64,000 nucleotides of DNA from Gaiellasilicea sp963829845. Lineage in GTDB: Bacteria; Actinomycetota; Thermoleophilia; Gaiellales; Gaiellaceae. The notes beneath the pieces are model-generated. The model made no database searches. It was not told the origin of the DNA and saw nothing but the letters and a program-made list of their open reading frames with translations. The stretch lies in contig CAWHKD010000012.1 in assembly GCA_963829845.1 (NCBI GenBank), positions 124,001-188,000 of the forward strand, given 5' to 3'. The position numbers and the translations under genes are program-made. Of the stretch, positions 9,390-17,743 are shown piece after piece (position 1 is the first letter of the stretch; each line of letters starts with the position of its first letter).

Positions 9390-10822
9390 GCGGCGGGAAC
9401 CGGGGCGGCCTCGGCAGCGGCGGCCGCGACCTCCTCCTGCCGGATCAGCACGAGTGCCGCGACGACGCCCGCGAGCGCGATCGCTGCGCCGACCCAGAAG
9501 GCGAGCTGGAAGCCCGACGTCAATGCCTCGGGCCGTGCGGCGCCGGACGCGAACTCGTTCTCGGTGCGGGTGATCGCGATCGTCGAGAGCAGTGCGATCC
9601 CGACCGCGCCACCGATCTGCTGCGACGTGTTGATCAGCCCGGATGCGATCCCGGCCTCTGCCCGGGAGACGCCGGCGAGCGCCGCGATCGAGATCGGCAC
9701 GAAGCAGAGCGCCATGCCGAGCGCGATGATCAGGAAGCCCGGCAGCAGGTTCGCGACGTAGGTGCCGTCGACCGGGATCTGCGTGAACAGGAGCATCCCG
9801 ACGGCCAGCAGCCCCATCCCACCTGCGATCAGCGGCCGGACGCCGACACGGTTCACGAGCGCCGCGGCGACGTTCGCCCAGATGATCGAGGTGCCGGCGA
9901 CCGCGAGATACGCGATGCCGGTCTTCATCGCCGAGTAGCCGAGCACCTGCTGCATGTAGAGCGTCAGCATCAGGAACATCGAGAACAGCGCCGTGCCGAG
10001 GATGAAGCCGGCCACGTTGGCGCCGAGGACCGTCTTCGTGCGCAGGATGCCGAAGCGCATCAGCGGCTCGGCGACGCGGTTCTCCCAGGCGACGAAGCCG
10101 ACCAGGAGCGCGGCGGACGCGGCGAAGACGCCGATCGTCCGAGCCGAGTCCCAGCCCCAGCCGTGGCCCTGCGTGATCGCGAGCACGAGCAGGGAGAGCC
10201 CGCCCGTGACGAGCACCGCTCCAAGCGCGTCGAACGTCTTCACTCGCGTGTCACGGCTCTCAGCGAGCAACACGGGCGCCAGTGCGATCGCGACCAGCGC
10301 GACCGGGATGTTGACGAAGAAGATCCACTCCCACGAGAGCGCGTCCGTGAGCACGCCGCCGAGCAGGACTCCCGCGGCGGCACCGAAGCCGCCGACTGCG
10401 CCCCAGACACCGAGGGCGATGTTCCGCTCCCGACCTTCAGCGAACGTCGTCATCAGGATCGCGAGCGCAGCGGGGGAGATCGTGGCCGCGCCGAGACCCT
10501 GGATCGCCCGAGCGCCGATCAGCGAGGTTTCTGACCAGGCAAGCCCGCAGAGCAACGAACCGAACGCAAAGAGCACGAGCCCTGCGATGAAGACGCGGCG
10601 TCGTCCGAGGACATCGGCCGTACGGCCGCCGAGCAGCAGGAAGCCGCCGAAAACAAGCGCATAGGCGGAGATCACCCACTGCAGGTTCGACTGCGAGACG
10701 TCGAGGTCCAGCTGGATCGAGGGAAGTGCGACGTTCACGATCGCGATGTCGAGCACGACCATGAACTGGACGGCGCCCAGAAGCGCCAATCCAAACCATT
10801 TCATCCGAGGTGAGGTCACCAT
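9386..10822 (-). CDS. MFS drug exporter, DHA2 (EmrB/QacA) family, 14 membrane segments
   Basis: Proton-coupled efflux permease of 478 residues. It opens MVTSPRMKWFGLALLGAVQFM, then VVLDIAIVNVALPSIQLDL, the DHA2 motif D1. Motif A (GGRTADVLGRRRVF) sits near residue 66, motif C lies in TM5 (GAVGGFGAAAGVLLGG), and the hydrophobic pattern fits 14 segments. A ribosome site (AAAGGA) is present before ATG 10822. It is divergent from an HxlR-family regulator with an 86-base intergenic region full of repeats, a classic regulator/exporter arrangement, so induction by the exporter's own substrate is likely. Substrate unknown. The gene end overlaps the otsB stop. Confidence 0.9.
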   Translation of the reverse strand: MVTSPRMKWFGLALLGAVQFMVVLDIAIVNVALPSIQLDLDVSQSNLQWVISAYALVFGGFLLLGGRTADVLGRRRVFIAGLVLFAFGSLLCGLAWSETSLIGARAIQGLGAATISPAALAILMTTFAEGRERNIALGVWGAVGGFGAAAGVLLGGVLTDALSWEWIFFVNIPVALVAIALAPVLLAESRDTRVKTFDALGAVLVTGGLSLLVLAITQGHGWGWDSARTIGVFAASAALLVGFVAWENRVAEPLMRFGILRTKTVLGANVAGFILGTALFSMFLMLTLYMQQVLGYSAMKTGIAYLAVAGTSIIWANVAAALVNRVGVRPLIAGGMGLLAVGMLLFTQIPVDGTYVANLLPGFLIIALGMALCFVPISIAALAGVSRAEAGIASGLINTSQQIGGAVGIALLSTIAITRTENEFASGAARPEALTSGFQLAFWVGAAIALAGVVAALVLIRQEEVAAAAAEAAPVPAA

Positions 10823-10841
10823 GCGCTATCCTTTCAGCAGC

Positions 10842-10869
10842 TTGATCTTTTGAATCGAAAGACTATACT
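10842..10869 (+). promoter_or_regulatory. promoter of the HxlR regulator gene
   Basis: A -35 hexamer TTGATC (10842-10847), a 16-base spacer and a -10 hexamer TATACT (10864-10869) form a good sigma-70-type promoter reading toward the HxlR gene at 10909. This is one of the few AT-rich patches in the area. The -10 sits between two copies of a direct repeat, which suggests autoregulation. Confidence 0.65.
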
Positions 10870-10882
10870 TGCAAATCGAAAG
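10853..10882 (+). repeat. direct repeat AATCGAAAG, two copies 21 bases apart (candidate HxlR operator)
   Basis: AATCGAAAG occurs at 10853-10861 and again at 10874-10882. The 21-base period is two helical turns, so both copies face the same side of the DNA. They flank the -10 hexamer of the HxlR gene and lie between that gene and the divergent exporter, a position from which a dimeric winged-helix regulator could control both. Assignment to HxlR is inference. Confidence 0.5.
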
Positions 10883-10889
10883 TCATCCT

Positions 10890-10904
10890 TGAGAATGATT
10901 TTCC
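10890..10904. promoter_or_regulatory. second Fur/Zur-type box
   Basis: TGAGAATGATTTTCC has the same 7-1-7 layout as the box at 6373-6387 and an identical left arm, TGAGAAT. It lies just before the HxlR ATG (10909), covering the place where the ribosome site should be. It could connect this exporter/regulator pair to metal status, or be a chance AT-rich match; only the sequence pattern supports it. Confidence 0.4.
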
Positions 10905-10908
10905 ACCG

Positions 10909-11522
10909 ATGAAGCCTTACAGCCACTACTGCCCGGTCGCGCACTCACTAGGTCTCGTCGGCGAGCGTTGGACGCTGCTCGTCGTGCGGGAGCTCATGCG
11001 CGGGCCGAGGCGCTACACCGACCTCGCCGACCACCTGCCCGGGATCGGGACGAACGTCCTCGCCGTCCGTCTGAAGGAGCTCGAGACTGCCGGCATCGTC
11101 GAGAAGCGGAAGCTGCCGCCGCCGTTCGCCTCGACGGTCTACGAGCTGACGCCTGCGGGACACGAGCTGCGGCCGGTGCTCCACGAACTGGCGCGCTTCG
11201 GCGCCCGTCTGATGGGGCCGCCGCCGCCGGACGTTCTCGCGGAGGGGTGGCTCGTAGGCGCGCTCGACGTGGCGCTGTCGCCGCTCTGCCGCGGCAGCCG
11301 GATCGCCTTCCGGATCGGTGACGAGGAGGCGTCCCTCGTCGACTGCACTGCCGTACCAGGAATCGTCGACGACTACGACGTGCTCGTCGAGACCGACGCG
11401 GCCGGCTTCTACCACCTCGTGGTCGACCGGCAGCTCGAGGGCGTGCGCATCGACGGCGACACGGCCGCGCTCGAGCCGCTCCTCGACGGCTTCGCCCCGA
11501 GCCCTAGCCCGCTTCCGCCTAG
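10909..11522 (+). CDS. HxlR-family winged-helix transcriptional regulator
   Basis: DNA-binding regulator of about 204 residues. The N-terminal 110 residues match the HxlR family: YCPVAHSLGLVGERWTLLVV, LRELMRGPRRYTDLADHLPGI (recognition helix region) and YELTPAGHELRPVL. An SCP2-like alpha/beta C-terminal domain follows, as in many actinobacterial HxlR proteins. The cysteine in CPVAH is the one that senses reactive species in some relatives. The frame has no stop at the expected end: a single missing base between about 11507 and 11519 would place TAG 11520-11522 in frame. It faces the divergent MFS exporter. Confidence 0.82.
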
Positions 11523-12814
11523 AGCAGGCTCTCAGCACGTCCCAGGCGCGGCGCACGTCCGCCTCGGTCGTGCGGGCGTTGCCGACGGCGAGCCGGAGCG
11601 TGTAACGGCCGTTCAGCTTCGTGTGCGAGATGAAGATCTCGCCGGTCGCGTTGACGCGCTCGAGCAGCGCCTCGTTCTCTTCGTCCGTGCCGTCGCGCCG
11701 GAAGCAGACGAGCGAGAACGGCCGCGGCGCCGCCACCTCCCAACCCGGCTCCTCCCGGACCCAGCCCTCGAACAGCGCCGCCAGGGCGATCGCCTCACGG
11801 ATCCGCTGCTGCAGCCCCTCGCGCCCGTAGCAGCGGAGCACCGCCCAGAGCTTCAGCGCCCGGAACTGGCGGCCGAGCGCGGGGCTGTACTCGGAGAGGC
11901 TCGCGACCTCCTCGCGGACACGGAGGTACTCCGGGACGAGGCTGAACGCGGCGCGGAGGTCGTCGGGCCGACGAGTCCAGAGGGCGGAGCAGCCCATCGG
12001 CGTCAGCAGCCACTTGTGCGGATTGACGACGACGGAGTCGGCACGCTCCCAACCCGCGAACGCGTCGCCGAGCTCGGGGCAAACGGCCGCGGAGCCCGCA
12101 TACGCGGCATCGACGTGGAGCCAGACGCCCGACCGCCCGCACTCGTCCGCGATCGCCTGCACAGGATCGATCGAGCTCGTCGAGGTCGTCCCGATCGTGG
12201 CGACGACAGCGCACGCGTCCGTAAGGTCGAGCGCGTCGGCTCGGAGCCGGAAGGCGTCGTCGACCGGCGTCGTGCGCACCTCGAGGCCGAGGATCCGGCA
12301 CGCCTTCTCGACCGAGGAGTGCGCGTGCTCGGAGCAGACGACGACGCGCGCGTCCGGCCGAGCGGCGCGCGCCGCGGCGACCGCCGCCATCGTCCCCATC
12401 GACGCAGTGTCCTCGAGATGTCCGTGCAGGCCGGGAGGCAGCCCGAGCAGCTGCGCGAGCCAGTCGAGCGTCACCTCCTCCAGCTCCTGCAGCAGCGGCG
12501 ATGTGCGCCAGAGGATCCCGACCTGGTTCAACCCCGCGGCGAGCAGCTCGGCGAGGATCCCCGGCTCCGACCCGGTGTTCGCGAAATAGGCGAAGAAGCG
12601 CGGGCTCTGCCAGTGCGTCGCAGCCGGGAGCAGCACCTCATCCAAGTCGCGCAGGATCGCCCGCGAACGGCTCCGCCGTCTCGGGCGGCGCCGGCGGCAG
12701 CCGCGAGCGAAGTTCGCCCGGCTCTACCTGGGCGAGCACCGGCAGCTCGCCTACGCGCTCGAGGTACGACGCGACCCAGTCGACGGCCGCGGCGCCGTCG
12801 TCGCGGAAGCTCAT
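11504..12814 (-). CDS. PLP-dependent group II decarboxylase (aromatic amino acid type)
   Basis: Pyridoxal-phosphate enzyme of about 440 residues that decarboxylates an amino acid, probably aromatic. It starts at 12814 (MSFRDDGAAAVDWVASYLERV) and shifts frame near 12660 into LDEVLLPAATHWQSPRFFAYF. Family landmarks: HVDAAYAGSA, with the Asp that holds the pyridine ring, and VNPHKWLLTPMGCSALW, with the PLP-binding lysine. The end also needs one missing base near 11510, which would give TAG at 11504-11506 on this strand. The start overlaps the polX stop (ATGA). The DDC/GAD group is certain; the substrate is not. Confidence 0.85.
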
Positions 12815-14517
12815 TTGCGCAGCTTCTCGATCTCCGCCCACGTCCGCGTGTTCAGGATCTGCGCCTTCGTCAGCCAGGCGCGGCGCGCCTGGGCGACGCC
12901 GAGCTCGACGTAGCGGAGCGCTTTCGTCGAGTGCCCGTCGCTCGAGATCGTCAGGGTGAGGCCCGCCTCGCCCGCGAGCCGGGCGTTCGCGTCGCGGAGG
13001 TCGAGCCGGTCGGGCTGCGAGTTGATCTCGAGGAACGTGCCGGTCTCCAGCGCGGCCGCGACGACGGTCTCCACCTCGATCGCCGACGGGCTGCGAACAC
13101 CGATCCGCCGGCTCGTCGGGTGGCCGATGCAGTCGACGTGCGGACTCTGCATCGCGTTCAGCGCCCGCTCGGTCGGATCCTTGTCGAAGCTCGTGTGCAC
13201 CGACGCCATCACCCAGTCGAGCGGCGCGAGCAGGTCGTCGGTGACGTCGAGCTCGCCGTTGGCGCGGATGTTGACCTCGATCCCCTTCAGGATCCGGAAG
13301 GGTGCCAGCCGCTCGTTGAGAGCGTCGATCTCCTCCCACTGGTGCTGCAGCCGGCCGTCACGGAGGCGCTGCGCGTGGTCGCACATGGCGAGGTACTCGT
13401 GCCCGAGCGCCTGTGCCGCGAGCGCCATCTCCTGGATCGACGCTTTCCCGTCCGACCACGTCGAGTGCGAGTGCAGGTCGCCCCGGAGGTCGCCGCGCTC
13501 GACCAGCGTCGGCAGCTCGCCGTTCCTGGCGGCGGCCAGCTCGCCGCCGTTCTCGCGCAGCTCGGGCGGGATGTAGGCGTAGCCGAGGTGGGCGTAGAGC
13601 TCCTCCTCGTCGGCCGCGGTGAACTCCTCTCCAGTCTCGGTGTTCGTGACCGAGTACTCGGAGACGCTGAAGCCTCGCCGGACGGCGTCCTCGCGCAGCG
13701 CGACGTTGTGCTCCTTCGAGCCCGTGAAGTGCTGGAGCAGGTTGCCGTAGCTCTCCGGTGGGACGACGCGGAGGTCGAGGCGGAGGCCCTCGTTCGTGAG
13801 CACGGTCGCCTTCGTCTCGCCCTTCGCGATCACGTCGGCGACGTTGTCGCGGCTCGTGAACGCCTCGATCAGCGCGGGCGGGTCGGTGGAGGTCGCGATC
13901 ACGTCGAGGTCGCGAAAGGTCTCCCGGCGCCGGCGCGCCGAGCCTGCCTCCGACACCTTCACCGCAGCCGGATGCGCGCGCAGCTCCTCGACGAGGTCGA
14001 GCAGGACCGGCAGGCCGTCACCGAGCAGCCGTCTCGACTCGCGCGGGTCCTTCGGCTCCTCGGCGAGCGCTTTCAGGATCTTCTCTTCGCTCTTGGCGCC
14101 GAGGCCAGCCAGGACGCGCAACTTCTCCTGCTCGGCCGCTTCCTTCAGCCCGGCGATCGTCGTCACGCCGAGCTCCTTCCAGATCCGACGCGCGGTCTTC
14201 GGGCCGAGCCCCGGCAGCCGCATGAACTTGACGACCTCCTCGGGCACGAGCGCCTTCCGCTTCGTCAGCGCTTCCATCTCACCTTTCTCGACGACCTGGA
14301 CGATCTTGTCCTCGATCGTCTTGCCGATCCCCGAGAGCTCCTTCGCCTTGCCGTCGAGCGCGAGCTGTGCAACCGGGGCCCCGGTCTCGCGGATTCGCGT
14401 GGCGGCGCGACGGTAGGCGAGCACACGGAACGAATCCTCGCCTTCGAGCTCGCTCAGGTCTGCGAGCAGCTCGAGCTGGTCCGCCAGCTCGTCGTTCCTC
14501 GGCAGGGTCGTGGACAC
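12811..14517 (-). CDS. polX: family X DNA polymerase with C-terminal PHP domain
   Basis: Gap-filling DNA repair polymerase, 568 residues. An N-terminal 8-kDa helix-hairpin-helix region (LSGIGKTIEDKIVQVV and LPGLGPKTARRIWKEL) comes first. The nucleotidyltransferase palm follows, with GSARRRRETFRDLDVIAT supplying two aspartates (DLD) and LRLDLRVVPPESYG the third. The C-terminal PHP domain (GDLHSHSTWSDG, CDHAQRL, EVNIRANGELD, ISSDGHS) normally gives 3'-5' exonuclease or AP-endonuclease activity, and all metal motifs are present. Its start overlaps the divergent mannosyltransferase start. Confidence 0.92.
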   Translation of the reverse strand: MSTTLPRNDELADQLELLADLSELEGEDSFRVLAYRRAATRIRETGAPVAQLALDGKAKELSGIGKTIEDKIVQVVEKGEMEALTKRKALVPEEVVKFMRLPGLGPKTARRIWKELGVTTIAGLKEAAEQEKLRVLAGLGAKSEEKILKALAEEPKDPRESRRLLGDGLPVLLDLVEELRAHPAAVKVSEAGSARRRRETFRDLDVIATSTDPPALIEAFTSRDNVADVIAKGETKATVLTNEGLRLDLRVVPPESYGNLLQHFTGSKEHNVALREDAVRRGFSVSEYSVTNTETGEEFTAADEEELYAHLGYAYIPPELRENGGELAAARNGELPTLVERGDLRGDLHSHSTWSDGKASIQEMALAAQALGHEYLAMCDHAQRLRDGRLQHQWEEIDALNERLAPFRILKGIEVNIRANGELDVTDDLLAPLDWVMASVHTSFDKDPTERALNAMQSPHVDCIGHPTSRRIGVRSPSAIEVETVVAAALETGTFLEINSQPDRLDLRDANARLAGEAGLTLTISSDGHSTKALRYVELGVAQARRAWLTKAQILNTRTWAEIEKLRK

Positions 14518-15253
14518 CTCCAGCGATGATACGGAGGTGAGGGTGTGTGTCTGCCTGCCGACCTACAACGAGCGCGAGAACCTGGAGCCGATGCTGCGCG
14601 CCCTCGGCCGGGTCCTCGGCGAGGACGACCGCGTGCTCGTGATCGACGACAGTTCGCCGGACGGGACAGGCGAGCTGGCCGACCGGCTGGCGGGCGAGCT
14701 CGACTTCGTCGATGTGCTGCACCGGCGGCGCAAGGAGGGCCTCGGCCCGGCGTATCTTGCGGGCTTCCGCCGGGCGCTGGACGGGGGCGCGGAGCTGATC
14801 GTCGAGATCGACTGCGACTTCTCGCACGACCCGAACGATGTGCCGCGGCTCGTCGCCGCCACAGACGACGCCGACCTCGTGCTCGGCTCGCGCTACGTGC
14901 AGGGCGGCGGCGTCGAGAACTGGGGCCTCGTCCGCCGCGCGATCTCGGCCGGCGGCTCGATCTACGCTCGGCTCGTGCTGGGCGTGCCGGTCCGCGACCT
15001 GACGGGCGGCTTCAAGTGCTTCCGCCGCTCCGTGCTGGAGGCGATCCCGCTCGACCGGGTGCACTCCCGCGGCTACGCCTTCCAGATCGAGATGACCTAT
15101 CGCGCGATCCGCAAGGGATTCCGCGTGCGGGAGGTGCCGATCCGCTTCGCCGACCGCGCGGTCGGTGGCTCGAAGATGTCGCGCGCGATCGTGCTCGAGG
15201 CGATCTGGAAGGTGCCGTTGCTGCGGCTGGCGGCAGTGCGAGGAACGCTGTGA
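14510..15253 (+). CDS. polyprenol-phosphate mannosyltransferase, GT2 family
   Basis: Glycosyltransferase that loads mannose from GDP-mannose onto polyprenol phosphate for envelope glycan or glycoprotein synthesis. 247 residues, DPM1-like: CLPTYNERENLEPML, VIDDSSPDGTGELAD, VEIDCDFSHDP (DxD-type metal site), GSRYVQGGGVENW and GGFKCFRRSVLEAI. No C-terminal membrane domain, so it is the single-domain type. Start choice is open: GTG 14510 overlaps the polX start by 8 bases, while GTG 14537 or 14543 would sit on top of the GGAGGTGAG motif. The stop overlaps the thioredoxin start. Confidence 0.85.
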   Translation: MDTSSDDTEVRVCVCLPTYNERENLEPMLRALGRVLGEDDRVLVIDDSSPDGTGELADRLAGELDFVDVLHRRRKEGLGPAYLAGFRRALDGGAELIVEIDCDFSHDPNDVPRLVAATDDADLVLGSRYVQGGGVENWGLVRRAISAGGSIYARLVLGVPVRDLTGGFKCFRRSVLEAIPLDRVHSRGYAFQIEMTYRAIRKGFRVREVPIRFADRAVGGSKMSRAIVLEAIWKVPLLRLAAVRGTL

Positions 15254-15567
15254 GAGAGGTCACCGACGCGACCTTCGAGGCTGAGGTGCTGGCTGCGGCC
15301 GGGCCGACGATCGTCGACTTCTGGGCCCCCTGGTGCAAGCCGTGCAAGGCGATCGAGCCGCTGCTCGAGGGCATCGCCGCCGACCGCGGCGTCGAGCTGG
15401 TGCGGCTGAACATCGACGAGCACATCTCCGTGCCGAGCCGCTACGGAGTCCTGTCGCTCCCGACGGTGATCTTGTTCGCCGCCGGCGAGCCGAGGGCGAC
15501 GGTCGTCGGCGCCCGGCCGCGCGGCCACTTCGAGCGGGCGTTCGAGGAGTGGCTGCCGGACACGTAG
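15250..15567 (+). CDS. thioredoxin with WCKPC active site
   Basis: Small cytoplasmic redox protein of 105 residues with a complete thioredoxin fold: VDFWAPWCKPCKAIEPLLE near residue 22, cis-Pro region SLPTVILFAAGEP, and C-terminal helix. The active site is CKPC rather than the common CGPC, which usually makes the redox potential less negative. GTG 15250 overlaps the previous stop (GTGA), so it is translationally coupled to the mannosyltransferase, an unexpected partner. Confidence 0.88.
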   Translation: MREVTDATFEAEVLAAAGPTIVDFWAPWCKPCKAIEPLLEGIAADRGVELVRLNIDEHISVPSRYGVLSLPTVILFAAGEPRATVVGARPRGHFERAFEEWLPDT

Positions 15568-15595
15568 CGGATCCGCGGTGGGAGCGGCGTGGACC

Positions 15596-16414
15596 TCACT
15601 CCCGTGTCGCGAAGTGCTCGTACCCGCGCAGCTCGTACGGCTCGCCGCCGCGAAGGAGGAGCACGCCTTCGCCCTCCTCGCAGCGGCCGATCACCGGGAA
15701 ACCGAGCGGATCGGGCGTCGCCGCGAGCAGCTCGAAGTCCTCGCCGAAGCCGAGATCGTCGAGCGCTCCCGCGAGCGGCACCGTGTCGAGGTCGATCACA
15801 AGCCTGCAGCCGGAGCGGCGGGCGAGGTGGCCGGCATCGACCGCAAGGCCGTCCGACACGTCCAACATCGCGGTCGCGACGCGGCCGAGCCGGAGTCCCT
15901 CGTCGACGCGGAGCGGCGGCCGAAGGTAGCGCCCCTCCCGGAACGCCGCCCCGGCGGCGCCGAGCGGGCCGGTGACGACGATCTGGTCACCGGGTCGCGC
16001 GCCTGCTCTCCCCGGCACGCGCTCGGACCGCCCGAGCGCGGTAACGCCGACGACGACCTCGCTCGCGCGGGTCGTGTCGCCGCCGCGCACCGGAACGCCG
16101 GCCTCCGCCAGGCCTTCGTAGAGCTCCACGACGTTCTCGACCTCGATCTCTCCCGGCAGCGCCAGCGTCACGAGCAGGGCCTCCGGCCGCGCTGCCGACG
16201 CAGCCAGGTCGCTGATGTTGACCGCGGCGGCCCTGAACCCGAGCTCGCGCCAGGAGAGCCAGTCGAACCGGAAGTGGACGCCTTCGACGAGCACGTCCTG
16301 TGTGACGACGAGCCCGCCCGCGAGCTCGGCGGCGTCGTGCTCGGTCCCCTCGATCAGCCCGCGCGACTCGAGCTGGCGGAGCAGCCCGAGCTCGCCGGCC
16401 TCAGAGAGCTTCAT
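15596..16414 (-). CDS. thiL: thiamine-monophosphate kinase
   Basis: Last step of thiamine diphosphate synthesis: ATP-dependent phosphorylation of thiamine phosphate. 272 residues from MKLSEAGELGLL, shorter than the usual 310-330. PurM-like fold with EHDAAEL (usually GDDAA), VTQDVLVEGVHFRFDWLSW, NISDLAASAARPEALLVTL, GGDTTRA, and MLDVSDGLAVDAGHLA. The Gly to Glu change in the first motif is worth noting. Last gene of the thiD-thiM-thiE-thiL operon, overlapping thiE by 14 bases. Confidence 0.88.
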   Translation of the reverse strand: MKLSEAGELGLLRQLESRGLIEGTEHDAAELAGGLVVTQDVLVEGVHFRFDWLSWRELGFRAAAVNISDLAASAARPEALLVTLALPGEIEVENVVELYEGLAEAGVPVRGGDTTRASEVVVGVTALGRSERVPGRAGARPGDQIVVTGPLGAAGAAFREGRYLRPPLRVDEGLRLGRVATAMLDVSDGLAVDAGHLARRSGCRLVIDLDTVPLAGALDDLGFGEDFELLAATPDPLGFPVIGRCEEGEGVLLLRGGEPYELRGYEHFATRE

Positions 16415-16949
16415 CGACGACCGCGCGCAGCGCCTCGATCTCGGCAACGCCCCTGATCACCGCAACCCCTGCCGCTCCGGCGCCGATGCACTCCGCGGCG
16501 TTCGAAGCGTCGACCCCACCGATCGCAATGACCGGGATCGAGACCGAGAGGCAGACATCGCGGAGCCCCTCGATCCCGATCGGCTCGGCTGCATCCGACT
16601 TCGACGGCGTCCTCCACACCGGACCGGCGCCGAGGTAGACCGCACCCGCGTACTCCGCGACCGCGCCCTCGCGGCGCGTGGTCACCGAGATCCCGATCCG
16701 GATCCCCGCCTCGCGCGCCCGCTCGAGCCCAGGGTCGCTCTGGCCGAGATGGATGCCGGTGCCGAGCTCGATCGCGGCGTCAACGTCGTCGTTGACGAAC
16801 ACGTCGGCCGGGAGGCCCTCGAGGGCGCGGCCGAGCGCGACCACCTCCGCGGTCGGGGCGCCCTTCAGCCGCAACTGCACGACCGTCGCGCCGCCGGCAG
16901 CAGCGCGTCGAGCGCTCTCCTCGTCCGCGACGAGCGCGTGCAACCTCAT
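16401..16949 (-). CDS. thiE: thiamine-phosphate synthase
   Basis: Joins HMP diphosphate and thiazole phosphate to give thiamine phosphate. 182 residues, short TIM barrel: VQLRLKGAPTAEV (phosphate and HMP site), VFVNDDVDAAIELGTGIHLGQ, ISVTTRREGAV, YLGAGPVWRTPSK and AIGGVDASNAAECIGAGAAGVAV. The start MRLHALVADEE overlaps the thiM stop (ATGA). Shorter than the 210-220 residue norm, mainly at the N-terminus. Confidence 0.9.
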   Translation of the reverse strand: MRLHALVADEESARRAAAGGATVVQLRLKGAPTAEVVALGRALEGLPADVFVNDDVDAAIELGTGIHLGQSDPGLERAREAGIRIGISVTTRREGAVAEYAGAVYLGAGPVWRTPSKSDAAEPIGIEGLRDVCLSVSIPVIAIGGVDASNAAECIGAGAAGVAVIRGVAEIEALRAVVDEAL

Positions 16950-17743
16950 CCGGACTCGACCTTCGCCCGCTCGGTCAGGGTTGACGGATCGAGCCCGGCG
17001 AGAGCGTCGTACAGCCCGACGTGGAAGCTCCCGGGGCCGTTCGCCCCGACGGCGGCGTCCTCACCCGCGACGCCGAACGCGACGAGCGCCTCCACCGCCG
17101 CCTCGAACGGGTCGCCCCTTCCGGCGAGGAAGCAGCCCGTGATCGCGGTCGACATGCAGCCGGTGCCCGTGATCGACGCGAGCAGCGGATGGCCGTTCGC
17201 GACCGAGGCCAGGCGCTCGCCGTCCGAGACATGGTCGACGGGGCCGGTGACCGAGGCGACGACATCGAGGCTCTGTGCAGCCGACCGCGCCAGCTCGGCC
17301 GGGTCACCGGCGGCGCCGACATACTCGACGCCGCGCACTTCCGCCTCGACGCCGACGAGCGTGGCGACCTCGCCTGCGTTCCCGCGGACGACCGTGACGT
17401 CGACCTCGTCGAGCAGCCGCCGCGCCGTCTGCGTCCGGTAGGCCGTCGCACCGGCGCCGACCGGGTCGAGCACGACCGGTATGCCGCGCTCGTTCGCCGC
17501 CTTGCCGGCGATCAGCATCGCGTCGACCCAGTGCTCCGAGAGCGTGCCGATGTTGAGCACGAGCGCGCCGGCGAGGCCGACCATCTCGGCAACCTCGTCC
17601 GGCGCGTGCGCCATCACCGGCAGCGCACCGAGCGCGAGAATCGCGTTCGCGGTCTCGTTCATGACGACGTAGTTGGTGATGTTGTGGACGAGCGGCTTGC
17701 GCGCGCGAATGCCGCCGAGCGTCGCGCCTGGCTCGATCGTCAT
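16946..17743 (-). CDS. thiM: hydroxyethylthiazole kinase
   Basis: Salvage enzyme that phosphorylates 4-methyl-5-hydroxyethylthiazole. 265 residues, ribokinase-like. Clear family blocks: LVHNITNYVVMNETANAIL, ALPVMAHAPDEVAEMVG, PVVLDPVGAGATAYRT, VVRGNAGEV and SITGTGCMSTAITGCFLAG (the anion hole and catalytic Cys/Gly region). With ThiD and ThiE it makes a complete thiazole-plus-HMP salvage route; no thiC or thiG is in this window. Overlaps thiD by ATGA. Confidence 0.93.
   Translation of the reverse strand: MTIEPGATLGGIRARKPLVHNITNYVVMNETANAILALGALPVMAHAPDEVAEMVGLAGALVLNIGTLSEHWVDAMLIAGKAANERGIPVVLDPVGAGATAYRTQTARRLLDEVDVTVVRGNAGEVATLVGVEAEVRGVEYVGAAGDPAELARSAAQSLDVVASVTGPVDHVSDGERLASVANGHPLLASITGTGCMSTAITGCFLAGRGDPFEAAVEALVAFGVAGEDAAVGANGPGSFHVGLYDALAGLDPSTLTERAKVESG

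Noticed and set aside
10909..14529. A 1206-codon open frame on the plus strand running from the HxlR gene across the decarboxylase and polX genes
   Set aside because: Only the first 200 codons match a family; the rest is antisense to two well-supported genes, low in complexity and rich in Arg, as expected for GC-rich shadows.
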